A stretch of DNA of 30,212 bases from Candidatus Dormiibacterota bacterium (lineage in GTDB: Bacteria; Chloroflexota; Dormibacteria; Dormibacterales; Dormibacteraceae). The position numbers and the translations under genes are program-made. Below are positions 15,595 to 22,771 of this stretch, in pieces. The DNA lies in contig PLYD01000180.1 of NCBI GenBank assembly GCA_003151665.1, positions 1 through 30,212 of the forward strand, read 5' to 3'. The notes beneath the pieces were generated by a model that saw nothing but the letters and a program-made list of their open reading frames with translations, was not told where the DNA came from and made no database searches. The stretch's first letter is position 1. Each line of letters starts with the position of its first letter.

Positions 15595-17616
15595 ATGCGA
15601 AAAGACGGGAGTCTGTTACGGGCTGTAGCCAGGTGGGGCGTAGCCGCCATCTCCGTCGGAAGTGTGGTGACCATGTCGGCCGCGCAAACAGTTACCACGT
15701 ACGCGGCGTCAGGGGTTCCACAGACCGTCCAAACGGCGGCCTTCGTCGGGACCACGTCGATGGCGGGGGCGGGCACCGGCAGTTTTGCGACCGGAATCAA
15801 CGACGCCACCCGGGCGGGTAGTGACTCTGCGACGCATCCCGCCAAGGGATCCAGCAATGTCACCACGCCCAAACCGTCTGGCCTCAAAGTGGCGACCTCG
15901 GGCAACTTCAAGGGTTTTAACGGACTCAATCATTACGACCAACGCGTCGCGGGAACCGGCATCTACACCAATACCCAGTTCTCGCTCGAGCCGCCTGACC
16001 AGGGCCTGTGCGTCGGCAACGGCTTTGTCCTGGAAAGCGTCAACACCGCCTTCAAGGTCTTCAACACTTCCGGAACCTCGCTCACTAAGCCGGAGGCTTT
16101 CAACCAGTTCTTCGGCGTGCAGCCGGAGTACGACCGAACGACCGGGGTGGCGGGCGATTTCCTGAGCGACCCCAAGTGCAACTACGACGTTGCTACGCGG
16201 CGATGGTTCATGACCATCCTCCAGATCGACCCGCCTGGGCTCTGCGCGGGCCCCCCACCTTTCAAATCGACCGTCCCCTGCAGCCGCGCTCACACCTTCG
16301 TGGCGGTCAGCCAGAGCGCCGACCCGCGTGGGAGCTGGAACCTCTTCAGCATCGACGCCACGGATGACGGTCAGTTCGGGACTCCGAACCACAGCACCAA
16401 AACGATCGCCTGCCCCTGTTTCGGCGACCAGCCGTTGCTAGGCATGAATGGCGACGCGTTGTTCATCAGCACCAACGAGTACGGCGCCGCCATCGGTAAA
16501 AACAAAAACCCGGGCAACCCTGAGTTCGGAGCTCAGATCTACGCTGTTTCGAAGCGGGGAATAGAGCAGGCGAACAGCGGCAGCCTGCCCAAGGTGGTCC
16601 ACATCTATGCCGGCGCGCTGCCCATGCCGTCAGGTGACTGCTGCGTGCCTTGGGACTCGATCCAGCCCGCCACGTCGCCTACGGCAGGCCAGCAAAACAC
16701 AGGCCAGCAAACCGCAAGCCAGCAAACCGCAAGCCAGCAAACCGAAGGCCAGCAAACCACAGGCTACGAGTACTTCCTCAGCTCTTTCACCAACAACATC
16801 ACGACCAACCATGGGATTAACGCGTGGGTCGTCACGGGCACCGGGTCGCTGGGGAGTAGGCACCCCAACCTCGACATCCAGCGCGTCCAGCTGCGCAGCG
16901 AGGCGTATGTCGACGACCTCCCGGTCTCCTCACCCGGCTTCGGTGGCATCGCCGTCGACCAGAAGACCGGACTCAATTTTCCGCTTGGCCAGTTGCTCGG
17001 CGAGCCTCTCGGCCAGATCAACGCCAACGACGTACGCATGAACCAGGTGGTGTACGCCGACGGCAAGCTGTGGGGCGGACTCAACACCGCCCTTCAATCC
17101 ACTACGGGCGGCCCGGCCCGATCGGGCATCGCTTACTTCGTCGTCGAACCGAGTCTTCGCCACGGCGAGCTCCAAGCGGACATGGTCAACCAGGGCTATG
17201 TGACCGTCAATGGCAATAGCACACTCTTCCCCTCCATCGGGGTCAACGCACAGGGCAACGGCGCCATCGCCTTCAGTGTTGTCGGCCCCCACTACTTCCC
17301 GAGCGCGGCGTACGTCAAGATCAACTCGGACGGCGAACTTAGCGGTCCCATCGTCGTCGCAGGAGCGGGCAAGGGCCCAGACGACGGGTTTACCCAGTAC
17401 CCGGAATATACCGGCGGCGGTACGGTGGGCCGTTGGGGCGACTACTCCGCCGCGGTGGCGACTTCGGACGGCTCGATCTGGATGGCCGCCGAGTACATCG
17501 CGCAGACGTGCACCGTAGACCAGTACTTGAGCACTGGGGGCAGCTGTGGCGGCACCCGGACCTCGCTCGCCAACTGGGGGACCTTCGTCTACCACATCAG
17601 CGCCGGCCGCGAGTGA
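15595..17616 (+). CDS. Large secreted protein, possible beta-propeller, unknown function
   Basis: A 673-residue protein from ATG 15595, which has GGGGG a few nt upstream. The signal peptide has basic residues (MRKDGSLLRAVARWG), then a hydrophobic VAAISVGSVVTMSAA with cleavage likely soon after. A Thr/Ala/Ser-rich linker of about 90 residues precedes the folded part. Repeated strand-loop units (PPDQGLCVGNGFVLESVN, NYDVATRRWFM, DQPLLGMNGDALFIS, GRWGDYSAAVA) suggest a propeller, an inference only. Several Cys pairs fit an exported protein. A five-unit repeat of the xQQTx type interrupts the domain at 16687-16761. No catalytic motif is recognised. A strong terminator follows. Confidence 0.8.
   Translation: MRKDGSLLRAVARWGVAAISVGSVVTMSAAQTVTTYAASGVPQTVQTAAFVGTTSMAGAGTGSFATGINDATRAGSDSATHPAKGSSNVTTPKPSGLKVATSGNFKGFNGLNHYDQRVAGTGIYTNTQFSLEPPDQGLCVGNGFVLESVNTAFKVFNTSGTSLTKPEAFNQFFGVQPEYDRTTGVAGDFLSDPKCNYDVATRRWFMTILQIDPPGLCAGPPPFKSTVPCSRAHTFVAVSQSADPRGSWNLFSIDATDDGQFGTPNHSTKTIACPCFGDQPLLGMNGDALFISTNEYGAAIGKNKNPGNPEFGAQIYAVSKRGIEQANSGSLPKVVHIYAGALPMPSGDCCVPWDSIQPATSPTAGQQNTGQQTASQQTASQQTEGQQTTGYEYFLSSFTNNITTNHGINAWVVTGTGSLGSRHPNLDIQRVQLRSEAYVDDLPVSSPGFGGIAVDQKTGLNFPLGQLLGEPLGQINANDVRMNQVVYADGKLWGGLNTALQSTTGGPARSGIAYFVVEPSLRHGELQADMVNQGYVTVNGNSTLFPSIGVNAQGNGAIAFSVVGPHYFPSAAYVKINSDGELSGPIVVAGAGKGPDDGFTQYPEYTGGGTVGRWGDYSAAVATSDGSIWMAAEYIAQTCTVDQYLSTGGSCGGTRTSLANWGTFVYHISAGRE
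16687..16761 (+). repeat. Five tandem 15-bp units within the secreted protein gene
   Basis: The units resemble GGCCAGCAAACCGCA with one to three base changes each. They encode GQQNT, GQQTA, SQQTA, SQQTE and GQQTT. The period is a multiple of three, so copy-number change would not break the frame. This is a replication-slippage type repeat in a surface protein. Confidence 0.95.
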
Positions 17617-17671
17617 CGGCGATCCGAAGGTTACTTCAAGCATTTCAGACTCGCTGACTGAGAAATAGCAG

Positions 17672-17708
17672 GAGGGCCAGACCGCCAGGTCTGGCCCTCT
17701 CTCTTCTC
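17672..17708 (+). terminator. Strong hairpin terminator after the secreted protein gene
   Basis: A perfect 12-bp stem (GAGGGCCAGACC at 17672-17683 with GGTCTGGCCCTC at 17688-17699) and a 4-nt loop GCCA are followed by a pyrimidine stretch TCTCTTCTCC. It lies 55 bp after the stop codon. The T-tract is weak, so it may depend on the very stable stem. Confidence 0.8.
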
Positions 17709-17945
17709 CTGGCCACTTGCGGTATGCGACGTCGATCCGTTGCGGTGAAGAGTGAGGTTTACCGATCGAGCGCGCCCGTGCGGCCCGGCTTGCCTTGGGG
17801 AACTCAAAGTGGATCATCCTGGAATGCCGATGGGGATGAACTGGCTCGCAGCGCGCATCTACGTCAATTCGGTGCTGGGCGTCGGCTCGCGTGTCGCCTG
17901 GAGACAGGCGTGGCGAGGAGTGGACTAGGCCTCGACCGGTTACCT
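17709..17945 (+). other. Intergenic stretch without a supported gene
   Basis: I see no convincing coding frame. A small inverted repeat (CGCCT/AGGCG) lies near 17896-17911. The stretch leads into the repeated arm at the right end of segment 1. Confidence 0.5.
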
Positions 17946-18063
17946 AGGTAAATGGTCTTGGAAGAAATCGGACGAGGGCGCTAAGATCGGATCGAATTCG
18001 CCAGGGACCAAAGACCACTTGGTAAGGAAAAGGTCCCCGGTTCGAATCCGGGCGTGGGCTCCA
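17946..18063 (+). repeat. Attachment-site copy A: 72-bp arm plus 46-bp tRNA-Thr 3' end
   Basis: Bases 18018-18063 repeat 13305-13350 exactly, from the anticodon loop to CCA. The arm 17946-18017 aligns without gaps to 21521-21592, with 55 of 72 bases identical by my count. Shared blocks are AGGTAAATGGTCT, GCTAAGATC, TCGAATTCGCCAGGG and an AGAC near the core. Upstream tRNA sequence is absent, so this is not a functional tRNA. Confidence 0.9.
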
Positions 18064-18113
18064 ATCTAAGCTGCAGGACTCCTTGAACACCTCCGCCGCG
18101 CTGAGAAGCGCCA

Positions 18114-18119
18114 CATAAT
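18114..18119 (+). promoter_or_regulatory. Candidate -10 (CATAAT) for a leaderless regulator transcript
   Basis: CATAAT ends 6 nt before ATG 18126. A TTGAAC at 18083-18088 is 25 nt away, too far for a standard -35. Confidence 0.35.
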
Positions 18120-18125
18120 CCGCGC

Positions 18126-20405
18126 ATGGCAGCGTCGTCGCGCATTCCATCCAGACTCTCAAACTTTGTCGGAAGAAGAAAGGAGCTCGCTGAGCTCCGG
18201 CGACTCCTCTCACACACCCGCCTGCTGACCCTTCTTGGCCCAGGAGGATCCGGCAAGACCAGGCTGGCGATGGAGTTGGTCCGGCAGCAAGAGTCGCGAT
18301 TCCCCGAAGGTGCTGCATTCGCTGAACTTGGCGACATCACCGATGGCGCGCTAGTCATCGAGGCCATCGCCAGGGCTTCAGGCGTCAAGCTCGAGGGCCG
18401 CGACCATCTCGCATCACTCATCCGTGGGCTGCACAGTCTTCGCTTGTTGGTGGTCGACAACTGTGAGCACCTCTTGGAGCCTGCGGCCGAAGTCGCGACG
18501 CACCTGCTCATAGGCTGCCCACAACTCACCCTCATCGCCACTAGTCGAGAGCGCCTCAATGTCGAGGCCGAGCACATCTACGTGGTACCTCCATTGGGAG
18601 TGCCAGCCGATGGCATGGACGTGGCCACCGCTGACTCCTCCGATGCCATTCTGCTGTTCATCGATCGCGCTCGCTCGGTGCGGCCGGGATTCCTTCTGGA
18701 CAACTCCAACGCGGGCGCAGTGTTGACGATCTGCCGGCGGCTTGACGGAATGCCCCTTGCCATCGAGCTTGCGGCCGCGCGCATGACGACGCTGTCGCCG
18801 CATGACATCGTCCCGCGCCTCGAGGACAGCTTGCGGCTCCTAACCCGCGGGAGCCGCAGCGCGGTCTCACGGCAGCACACCCTCCGCGCTACCATCGATT
18901 GGAGCTATCAACTCCTTGACCTCAGCGAGCAGCGCCTGCTGAAGCGCATGTCGGTCTTCGCCGGCACGGTTGACTCGGCCGCTGTCGAAGAGGTCTGCGC
19001 CCTCCCGCAGCTGGAACGCAACGACGTGCTCGACGCGTTGACCAGGCTGGTGGAGAAGTCGATAGTCCAGATCGAGGGCGGCCACGAGCGGATGCGCTAC
19101 CGCTTGCTCGAGACTATCCGCGAGTACGCCGCCGAGAAGCTTGCAGCAGAGGGCAATGATGCTGCGGCGCGCGACCGTCACCTGGCCCGCTACCGCCGCC
19201 TAATCGAAGAGGCATACGAGGCCCGCCGGCAACGGGGCGCGATGGCCGAGCATCGCCTGCTCTGGCGGGAGATGAACGACGTCCGCGCCGCACTGGAATG
19301 GGCACGCCGCGATCCGGAGGTCGAGCTGGAGATGCTCGGTGGTCTCTACCTCGTCTGGATGGTGAATGCGCCGAGGGAGGGGTTCGAGCGGATCAGCGAT
19401 GCCTTCGGCCGCGTAGAGCCCGGCGCGTCAGAGGGTTTCCTGCGGGCGGGACATGCTTGGAACGCGCTCGGTGGGATAACGGGGCTTCGCTGGGAGCAGG
19501 GGCCAACCGAAGACCGGCTGCTCGAGCTGATGCGCGACTCCGCCGACAAGTTTTTCCAAGCGGCCTTGCAGATGGGCCTGGGCTACGAGGCGGAGCGGAG
19601 GCTCAGAGACACCGAGCGCGCGCACCGCCTCATGGTGACGGGTGTCGAGACGTACGCAACTCTTGGTCCTGGCCCGCAGCTTGCGATGGCCATGGGATCG
19701 CTGGGCAGCGTGGAAGTGCGGCTTGGCAGGCCCGACGTTGGCCGCGATTGGATCGAGAAGGCGGTTGCCATGGCGCTGGAGATCGACGACCAGTACGGCG
19801 CCGTGGGCGCGTATTTCCACCTCGGATACCTGGAATTGGACCACGGTACGCGGGAGAAGGCATTGGCCGCCTTTCTCGCCGGCCTCGAGCTGGTGGAGCG
19901 CGGGGACACCATATCCACCACCGACCAGGTCGCGGGCATCGCCTGCGCTATGGCATCGAAGGATCCTCGCTACGCGCTGCGGCTCTTCGGCGCGGCGGCC
20001 AGGCTGCGCTCGCCGCTGGCACCGGTATCCGAGCCTTGGGGTGCCCGAGTCGAGAGCGGCATACAGGAGGCGCGCGGAGCGTTGCCGGAGCAGGAAGCGG
20101 ACGTCGCGTGGGCACGTGCGGACCCGCTGACCGCCGACGCTCTTTTAGCCGAGCTCCGCGAACGGTTCGCCCAAGTCGGCCCGCGACGGAAGCCGGCGCA
20201 CGGCCTGAGCCGCCGTGAGCATGAGATCGCTGAGCTCGTGGCCACTGGAATGACCAGCCGAGCCATTGCGGAGAAGCTGTTCCTCGCAGAACGTACTGTC
20301 GAGACCCACGTCAACCACATCATGACCAAGCTCGGTTTCAGGTCCCGGGCCCAGGTCGCCGCTTGGGTTGCGGAGCAACGCGTGGCTTCAGCGCCAGAAG
20401 GTTGA
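18126..20405 (+). CDS. LuxR-family regulator with an N-terminal signal-transduction ATPase
   Basis: A 759-residue cytoplasmic transcription factor of the large ATP-binding (LAL/AfsR-like STAND) type. The N-terminus RLSNFVGRRKELAELRRLL leads to Walker A GPGGSGKT (residues 38-45) and Walker B LLVVDNCEH (about 107-114). Further NB-ARC-like segments are IATSRERL, GMPLAIELAAARM and RLLETIREYAAEKL. A TPR-like helical middle part of about 300 residues follows. The LuxR HTH (residues 692-755) begins at HGLSRREHEIAELVATGMTS and contains ERTVETHVNHIMTKLG. Such proteins activate nearby genes in response to an unknown ligand. The neighbouring 65-residue/DUF427 pair is a possible target. It lies just inside integrated segment 2. 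Confidence 0.93.
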   Translation: MAASSRIPSRLSNFVGRRKELAELRRLLSHTRLLTLLGPGGSGKTRLAMELVRQQESRFPEGAAFAELGDITDGALVIEAIARASGVKLEGRDHLASLIRGLHSLRLLVVDNCEHLLEPAAEVATHLLIGCPQLTLIATSRERLNVEAEHIYVVPPLGVPADGMDVATADSSDAILLFIDRARSVRPGFLLDNSNAGAVLTICRRLDGMPLAIELAAARMTTLSPHDIVPRLEDSLRLLTRGSRSAVSRQHTLRATIDWSYQLLDLSEQRLLKRMSVFAGTVDSAAVEEVCALPQLERNDVLDALTRLVEKSIVQIEGGHERMRYRLLETIREYAAEKLAAEGNDAAARDRHLARYRRLIEEAYEARRQRGAMAEHRLLWREMNDVRAALEWARRDPEVELEMLGGLYLVWMVNAPREGFERISDAFGRVEPGASEGFLRAGHAWNALGGITGLRWEQGPTEDRLLELMRDSADKFFQAALQMGLGYEAERRLRDTERAHRLMVTGVETYATLGPGPQLAMAMGSLGSVEVRLGRPDVGRDWIEKAVAMALEIDDQYGAVGAYFHLGYLELDHGTREKALAAFLAGLELVERGDTISTTDQVAGIACAMASKDPRYALRLFGAAARLRSPLAPVSEPWGARVESGIQEARGALPEQEADVAWARADPLTADALLAELRERFAQVGPRRKPAHGLSRREHEIAELVATGMTSRAIAEKLFLAERTVETHVNHIMTKLGFRSRAQVAAWVAEQRVASAPEG

Positions 20406-20467
20406 GCCCGCAACTTTACGTACTTTCCACGATTCGGAGATAACCCGCTTGGAGTGACGCTTCGGTC

Positions 20468-20665
20468 ATGGAAAACACCACCGCAGCCACCAAACTCTCC
20501 CAGATATTCGGGCCCCCCCAGAGCGTCGCCGTCTCACTCCTTCGTCGTTGCAGCAATCTGCTCGTCGCCGGCCTCAAGGGCATTGGCGCGGCGTGGTGCG
20601 ACCCAAGGACCTGCAATGCCTTCTGGATTGGCGGCGTCCCCGAGATGTGGGAGGAGCGCAAGTGA
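20468..20665 (+). CDS. 65-residue protein coupled to a DUF427 gene
   Basis: ATG 20468 opens a 65-residue frame: MENTTAATKLSQIFGPPQSV, then SLLRRCSNLLVAGLKGIGAAW and a C-terminal part with two Cys (WCDPRTCNAFWIGG). The middle is amphipathic or weakly hydrophobic. Its TGA overlaps the GTG of the DUF427 gene (GTGA), and GGGAGGAG just before the stop serves as ribosome binding site of the next gene. That coupling is the main reason to accept it as real. No family is recognised. It may be a small partner of the DUF427 protein. Confidence 0.6.
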   Translation: MENTTAATKLSQIFGPPQSVAVSLLRRCSNLLVAGLKGIGAAWCDPRTCNAFWIGGVPEMWEERK

Positions 20666-21462
20666 GCGCCGCCGTTCGAGCTCCAGTTGACCTCGAGGAC
20701 ATTCAAATCGGTCCTACCGCCGACCACGACATCCGCCTCTATCCCACCGCCAAGCGCGTACGCGCGTTCCTAGGTGAAATCGCCATCGCCGACACCACGC
20801 GCGCGCAGCTGATGCTGGAGAGCGGTCGCTTGCCCGTTTACTACTTCCAGGTCGCCGACGTCCGTATGGACCTGCTGATCGTCGGTACTCGCCGCGCAGG
20901 GTCACCCACCAAGGGCGAGGCAACCTACCTCACGATCGACGCCGGCAAGAACAAGGCCCCGAATGCAGCGTGGCGCTACGAGGCCTCCCCGGCCGGGTGC
21001 CCGGACCTGTCCGGCCTCATCGCCTTCCATTGGCGGCTGATGGACGCGTGGTACGAGGAGGACGAGGAGGTCATCGCCCATGCCCGCGACCCCTTCCACC
21101 GGATCGACGTCCTGCGCAGCGCCCGCCGGGTGCAGGTTCGAATCGGCGGCTCTGTGGTCGCTGACACCCGGCGCTCACGGATGCTGTTCGAGACCGGGCT
21201 TCCGGTCCGGTACTACATACCGCGCGACGACGTGGACCTCGACCTGTTGACGCCGTCCGGAACCGTCACGGCCTGCGCATATAAGGGCCAAACCAGCCAG
21301 TACTGGACCTTTCGTGAAGGCCTGCGCGACATGGCCTGGAGCTACTCGTTACCGTCGCCTGAAGTCACCGCCATCGCTGGGATGGTCTGTTTCTTCAACG
21401 AGCTCGTCGAGATCAGTGTTGACGGTGCGAGGCAGCCTCAGCCACAAACGCCCTGGTCTTGA
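20662..21462 (+). CDS. Tandem DUF427 (NTP_transf_9) domain protein
   Basis: A 266-residue cytoplasmic protein with two copies of the DUF427 fold (Pfam PF04248). Copy 1 runs from about RLYPTAKRVRAFLGEIAIAD to GLIAFHWRLMDAWYEEDEEV. Copy 2 runs from about VLRSARRVQVRIGGSVVADT to GMVCFFNELVEISVDG. Both contain the signature of a strand pair, SxxxxLMxETGLPVxYY (ESGRLPVYYF and ETGLPVRYYI), a KGxxxYxTI/KGQTSQYWTF strand and a final W/F-rich helix. Biochemical function of the family is not established. The frame is open upstream to 20548, but GTG 20662 has GGAGG at the right distance and overlaps the previous stop, which decides the start. Confidence 0.88.
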   Translation: MSAAVRAPVDLEDIQIGPTADHDIRLYPTAKRVRAFLGEIAIADTTRAQLMLESGRLPVYYFQVADVRMDLLIVGTRRAGSPTKGEATYLTIDAGKNKAPNAAWRYEASPAGCPDLSGLIAFHWRLMDAWYEEDEEVIAHARDPFHRIDVLRSARRVQVRIGGSVVADTRRSRMLFETGLPVRYYIPRDDVDLDLLTPSGTVTACAYKGQTSQYWTFREGLRDMAWSYSLPSPEVTAIAGMVCFFNELVEISVDGARQPQPQTPWS

Positions 21463-21520
21463 GAACTAAACAAGATCCGCTCCAACCGCTGGTCGTTGGG
21501 TGCGGGCCACTTTCCTAATT

Positions 21521-21638
21521 AGGTAAATGGTCTCGGCCGGAAACAGACGACGAAGCTAAGATCAACTCGAATTCGCCAGGGTCTCCAGACTACTTGGTAA
21601 GGAAAAGGTCCCCGGTTCGAATCCGGGCGTGGGCTCCA
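21521..21638 (+). repeat. Attachment-site copy B: 72-bp arm plus 46-bp tRNA-Thr 3' end
   Basis: Bases 21593-21638 repeat 13305-13350 exactly. The arm 21521-21592 is the counterpart of 17946-18017. It is preceded by the palindrome CCTAATTAGG, where copy A has ACCTAGGT. This is the distal boundary of the accessory region. The 179 bp after it, up to the ABC gene, hold no gene I can support. Confidence 0.9.
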
Positions 21639-21817
21639 AACTCCGGTTCTGAATTCGGTGAGACCGCTTGCTTGCGTCGTCGGCGTCGTGCGACAGACGA
21701 TTTTGCCGAAAGGAAATGCCCTGCCCGATCGGGGATCCTAACCGGCCCTTTGCGAGCCGGCCGGCGTCCATGAATCTGACGCACTTCTGCGGCGTGGTCC
21801 GCTGAGGGGCTGGTGCA

Positions 21818-22762
21818 ATGATGGGTGGCATGCCGCAGGCGATCTCCATTTCTGGTCTTGTAAAGACGTTCGGATCGACGCGCGCTCTCGACGGTCTCGA
21901 CTTGTCGGTCGAGGTTGGTGAGGTCCACGGATTTCTCGGGCCGAACGGCTCGGGCAAGACGACGACCATCCGTGTGTTGCTCGGGCTGCTTCGCGCGGAC
22001 GCCGGGGAGGTCGTATTGCTTGGAGGCGACCCGTGGCGCGACGCCGTCGCGCTGCATCGCCGGTTGGCCTACGTGCCCGGCGAGGTCAGTTTGTGGCCGA
22101 ACCTGACCGGTGGGGAGGTGATCGATCTATTCGGCCGGTTGCGGGGCGACCTCAACCCGCGGCGGCGCGACGAGCTTCTCGAACGTTTTCAGCTCGACCC
22201 GACCAAGAAGACCCGCTCCTATTCGAAAGGGAACCGGCAGAAGGTGGGATTGGTTGCGGCGCTCGCGTCTGATGCCGAACTGCTGCTGCTCGACGAACCG
22301 ACATCGGGACTCGACCCGCTCATGGAGGCTGTATTCCAGGACTGCATTCGCGAGGTGAAGACCGAGGGACGAACGGTGTTGCTCTCCAGCCATATCCTGG
22401 CTGAGGCCGAAGCGCTGTGCGATCGGCTGAGCATCATCAGGCTGGGGCGGGTGGCGGAGCGAGGCACGCTCGACGAGCTGCGGCATTTTACCCGTACGTC
22501 GATCACCGCGGAGACCGAGTTACCCGCGGAGAGCCTGGCCGACCTTGCCGGCGTTCATGGCCTCGAGATCGACGGCAAGCATGTCCGCTTCGAGGTCGAC
22601 ACCGATCACCTCGACATTGCTGTCCGCCGGCTCGGCGAGCTCGGGGTCCGCAGCCTGGTCAGCCATCCGCCCACGCTCGAAGAGCTGTTCTTGCGGCACT
22701 ACGGCGACGAGCTGGCGGAGGAACCCGAACGCGTCGACGGCAATCGCAACGCGAGACCGTGA
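21818..22762 (+). CDS. ABC exporter ATP-binding protein
   Basis: A 314-residue ATPase of the drug/antibiotic exporter group (DrrA/CcmA-like). Walker A GPNGSGKT is at residues 41-48, followed by the Q-loop area [12 protein letters not shown]. The signature is YSKGNRQKV in place of canonical LSGGQ, Walker B is [13 protein letters not shown], and the H-loop is in LLSSHIL. A C-terminal domain ([19 protein letters not shown] onward) is typical of this group and probably contacts the permease. ATG 21818 has GAGGGG about 10 nt upstream; ATG 21830 is also possible and would remove MMGG. The permease gene follows after 9 nt, forming a two-gene export unit. Confidence 0.93.
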   Translation: MMGGMPQAISISGLVKTFGSTRALDGLDLSVEVGEVHGFLGPNGSGKTTTIRVLLGLLRADAGEVVLLGGDPWRDAVALHRRLAYVPGEVSLWPNLTGGEVIDLFGRLRGDLNPRRRDELLERFQLDPTKKTRSYSKGNRQKVGLVAALASDAELLLLDEPTSGLDPLMEAVFQDCIREVKTEGRTVLLSSHILAEAEALCDRLSIIRLGRVAERGTLDELRHFTRTSITAETELPAESLADLAGVHGLEIDGKHVRFEVDTDHLDIAVRRLGELGVRSLVSHPPTLEELFLRHYGDELAEEPERVDGNRNARP

Positions 22763-22771
22763 CCCGCAGCG

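Larger units (their letters stand above)
13351..18063 (+). mobile_element. Integrated segment 1 at tRNA-Thr, integrase-less
   Basis: The segment is bounded on the left by the intact tRNA-Thr 3' end and on the right by an exact 46-bp copy of that end, as for elements that enter tRNA genes by a tyrosine recombinase. It carries a GT39-like glycosyltransferase, a membrane-anchored Pro/Ala-rich protein and a large secreted protein. No integrase, excisionase, replication or conjugation gene is seen. It may be a remnant island or a cargo cassette moved by an integrase encoded elsewhere. The strand sign is nominal. Confidence 0.6.
18064..21638 (+). mobile_element. Integrated segment 2 at tRNA-Thr, integrase-less
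   Basis: It lies between tRNA-3'-end copy A and copy B and ends with the same kind of arm plus 46-bp core as segment 1. It carries a LuxR-type ATPase regulator, a 65-residue protein and a tandem DUF427 protein. No recombinase gene is present. Tandem insertion at the same tRNA gene would produce this arrangement, with the segment next to the tRNA probably the more recent. The strand sign is nominal. Confidence 0.6.

Noticed and set aside
16687..16761. CRISPR-like array
   Set aside because: The units are contiguous 15-bp repeats without spacers, lie inside a coding sequence and keep the reading frame.
21562..22057. Minus-strand frames containing PTPGFEPGTFSLP and ARIRTGDLFLTK
   Set aside because: These are antisense translations of the tRNA 3'-end copy, a well-known spurious peptide, and they run into the leader of the ABC gene. 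The same applies to the minus-strand frames around 17944-18577.
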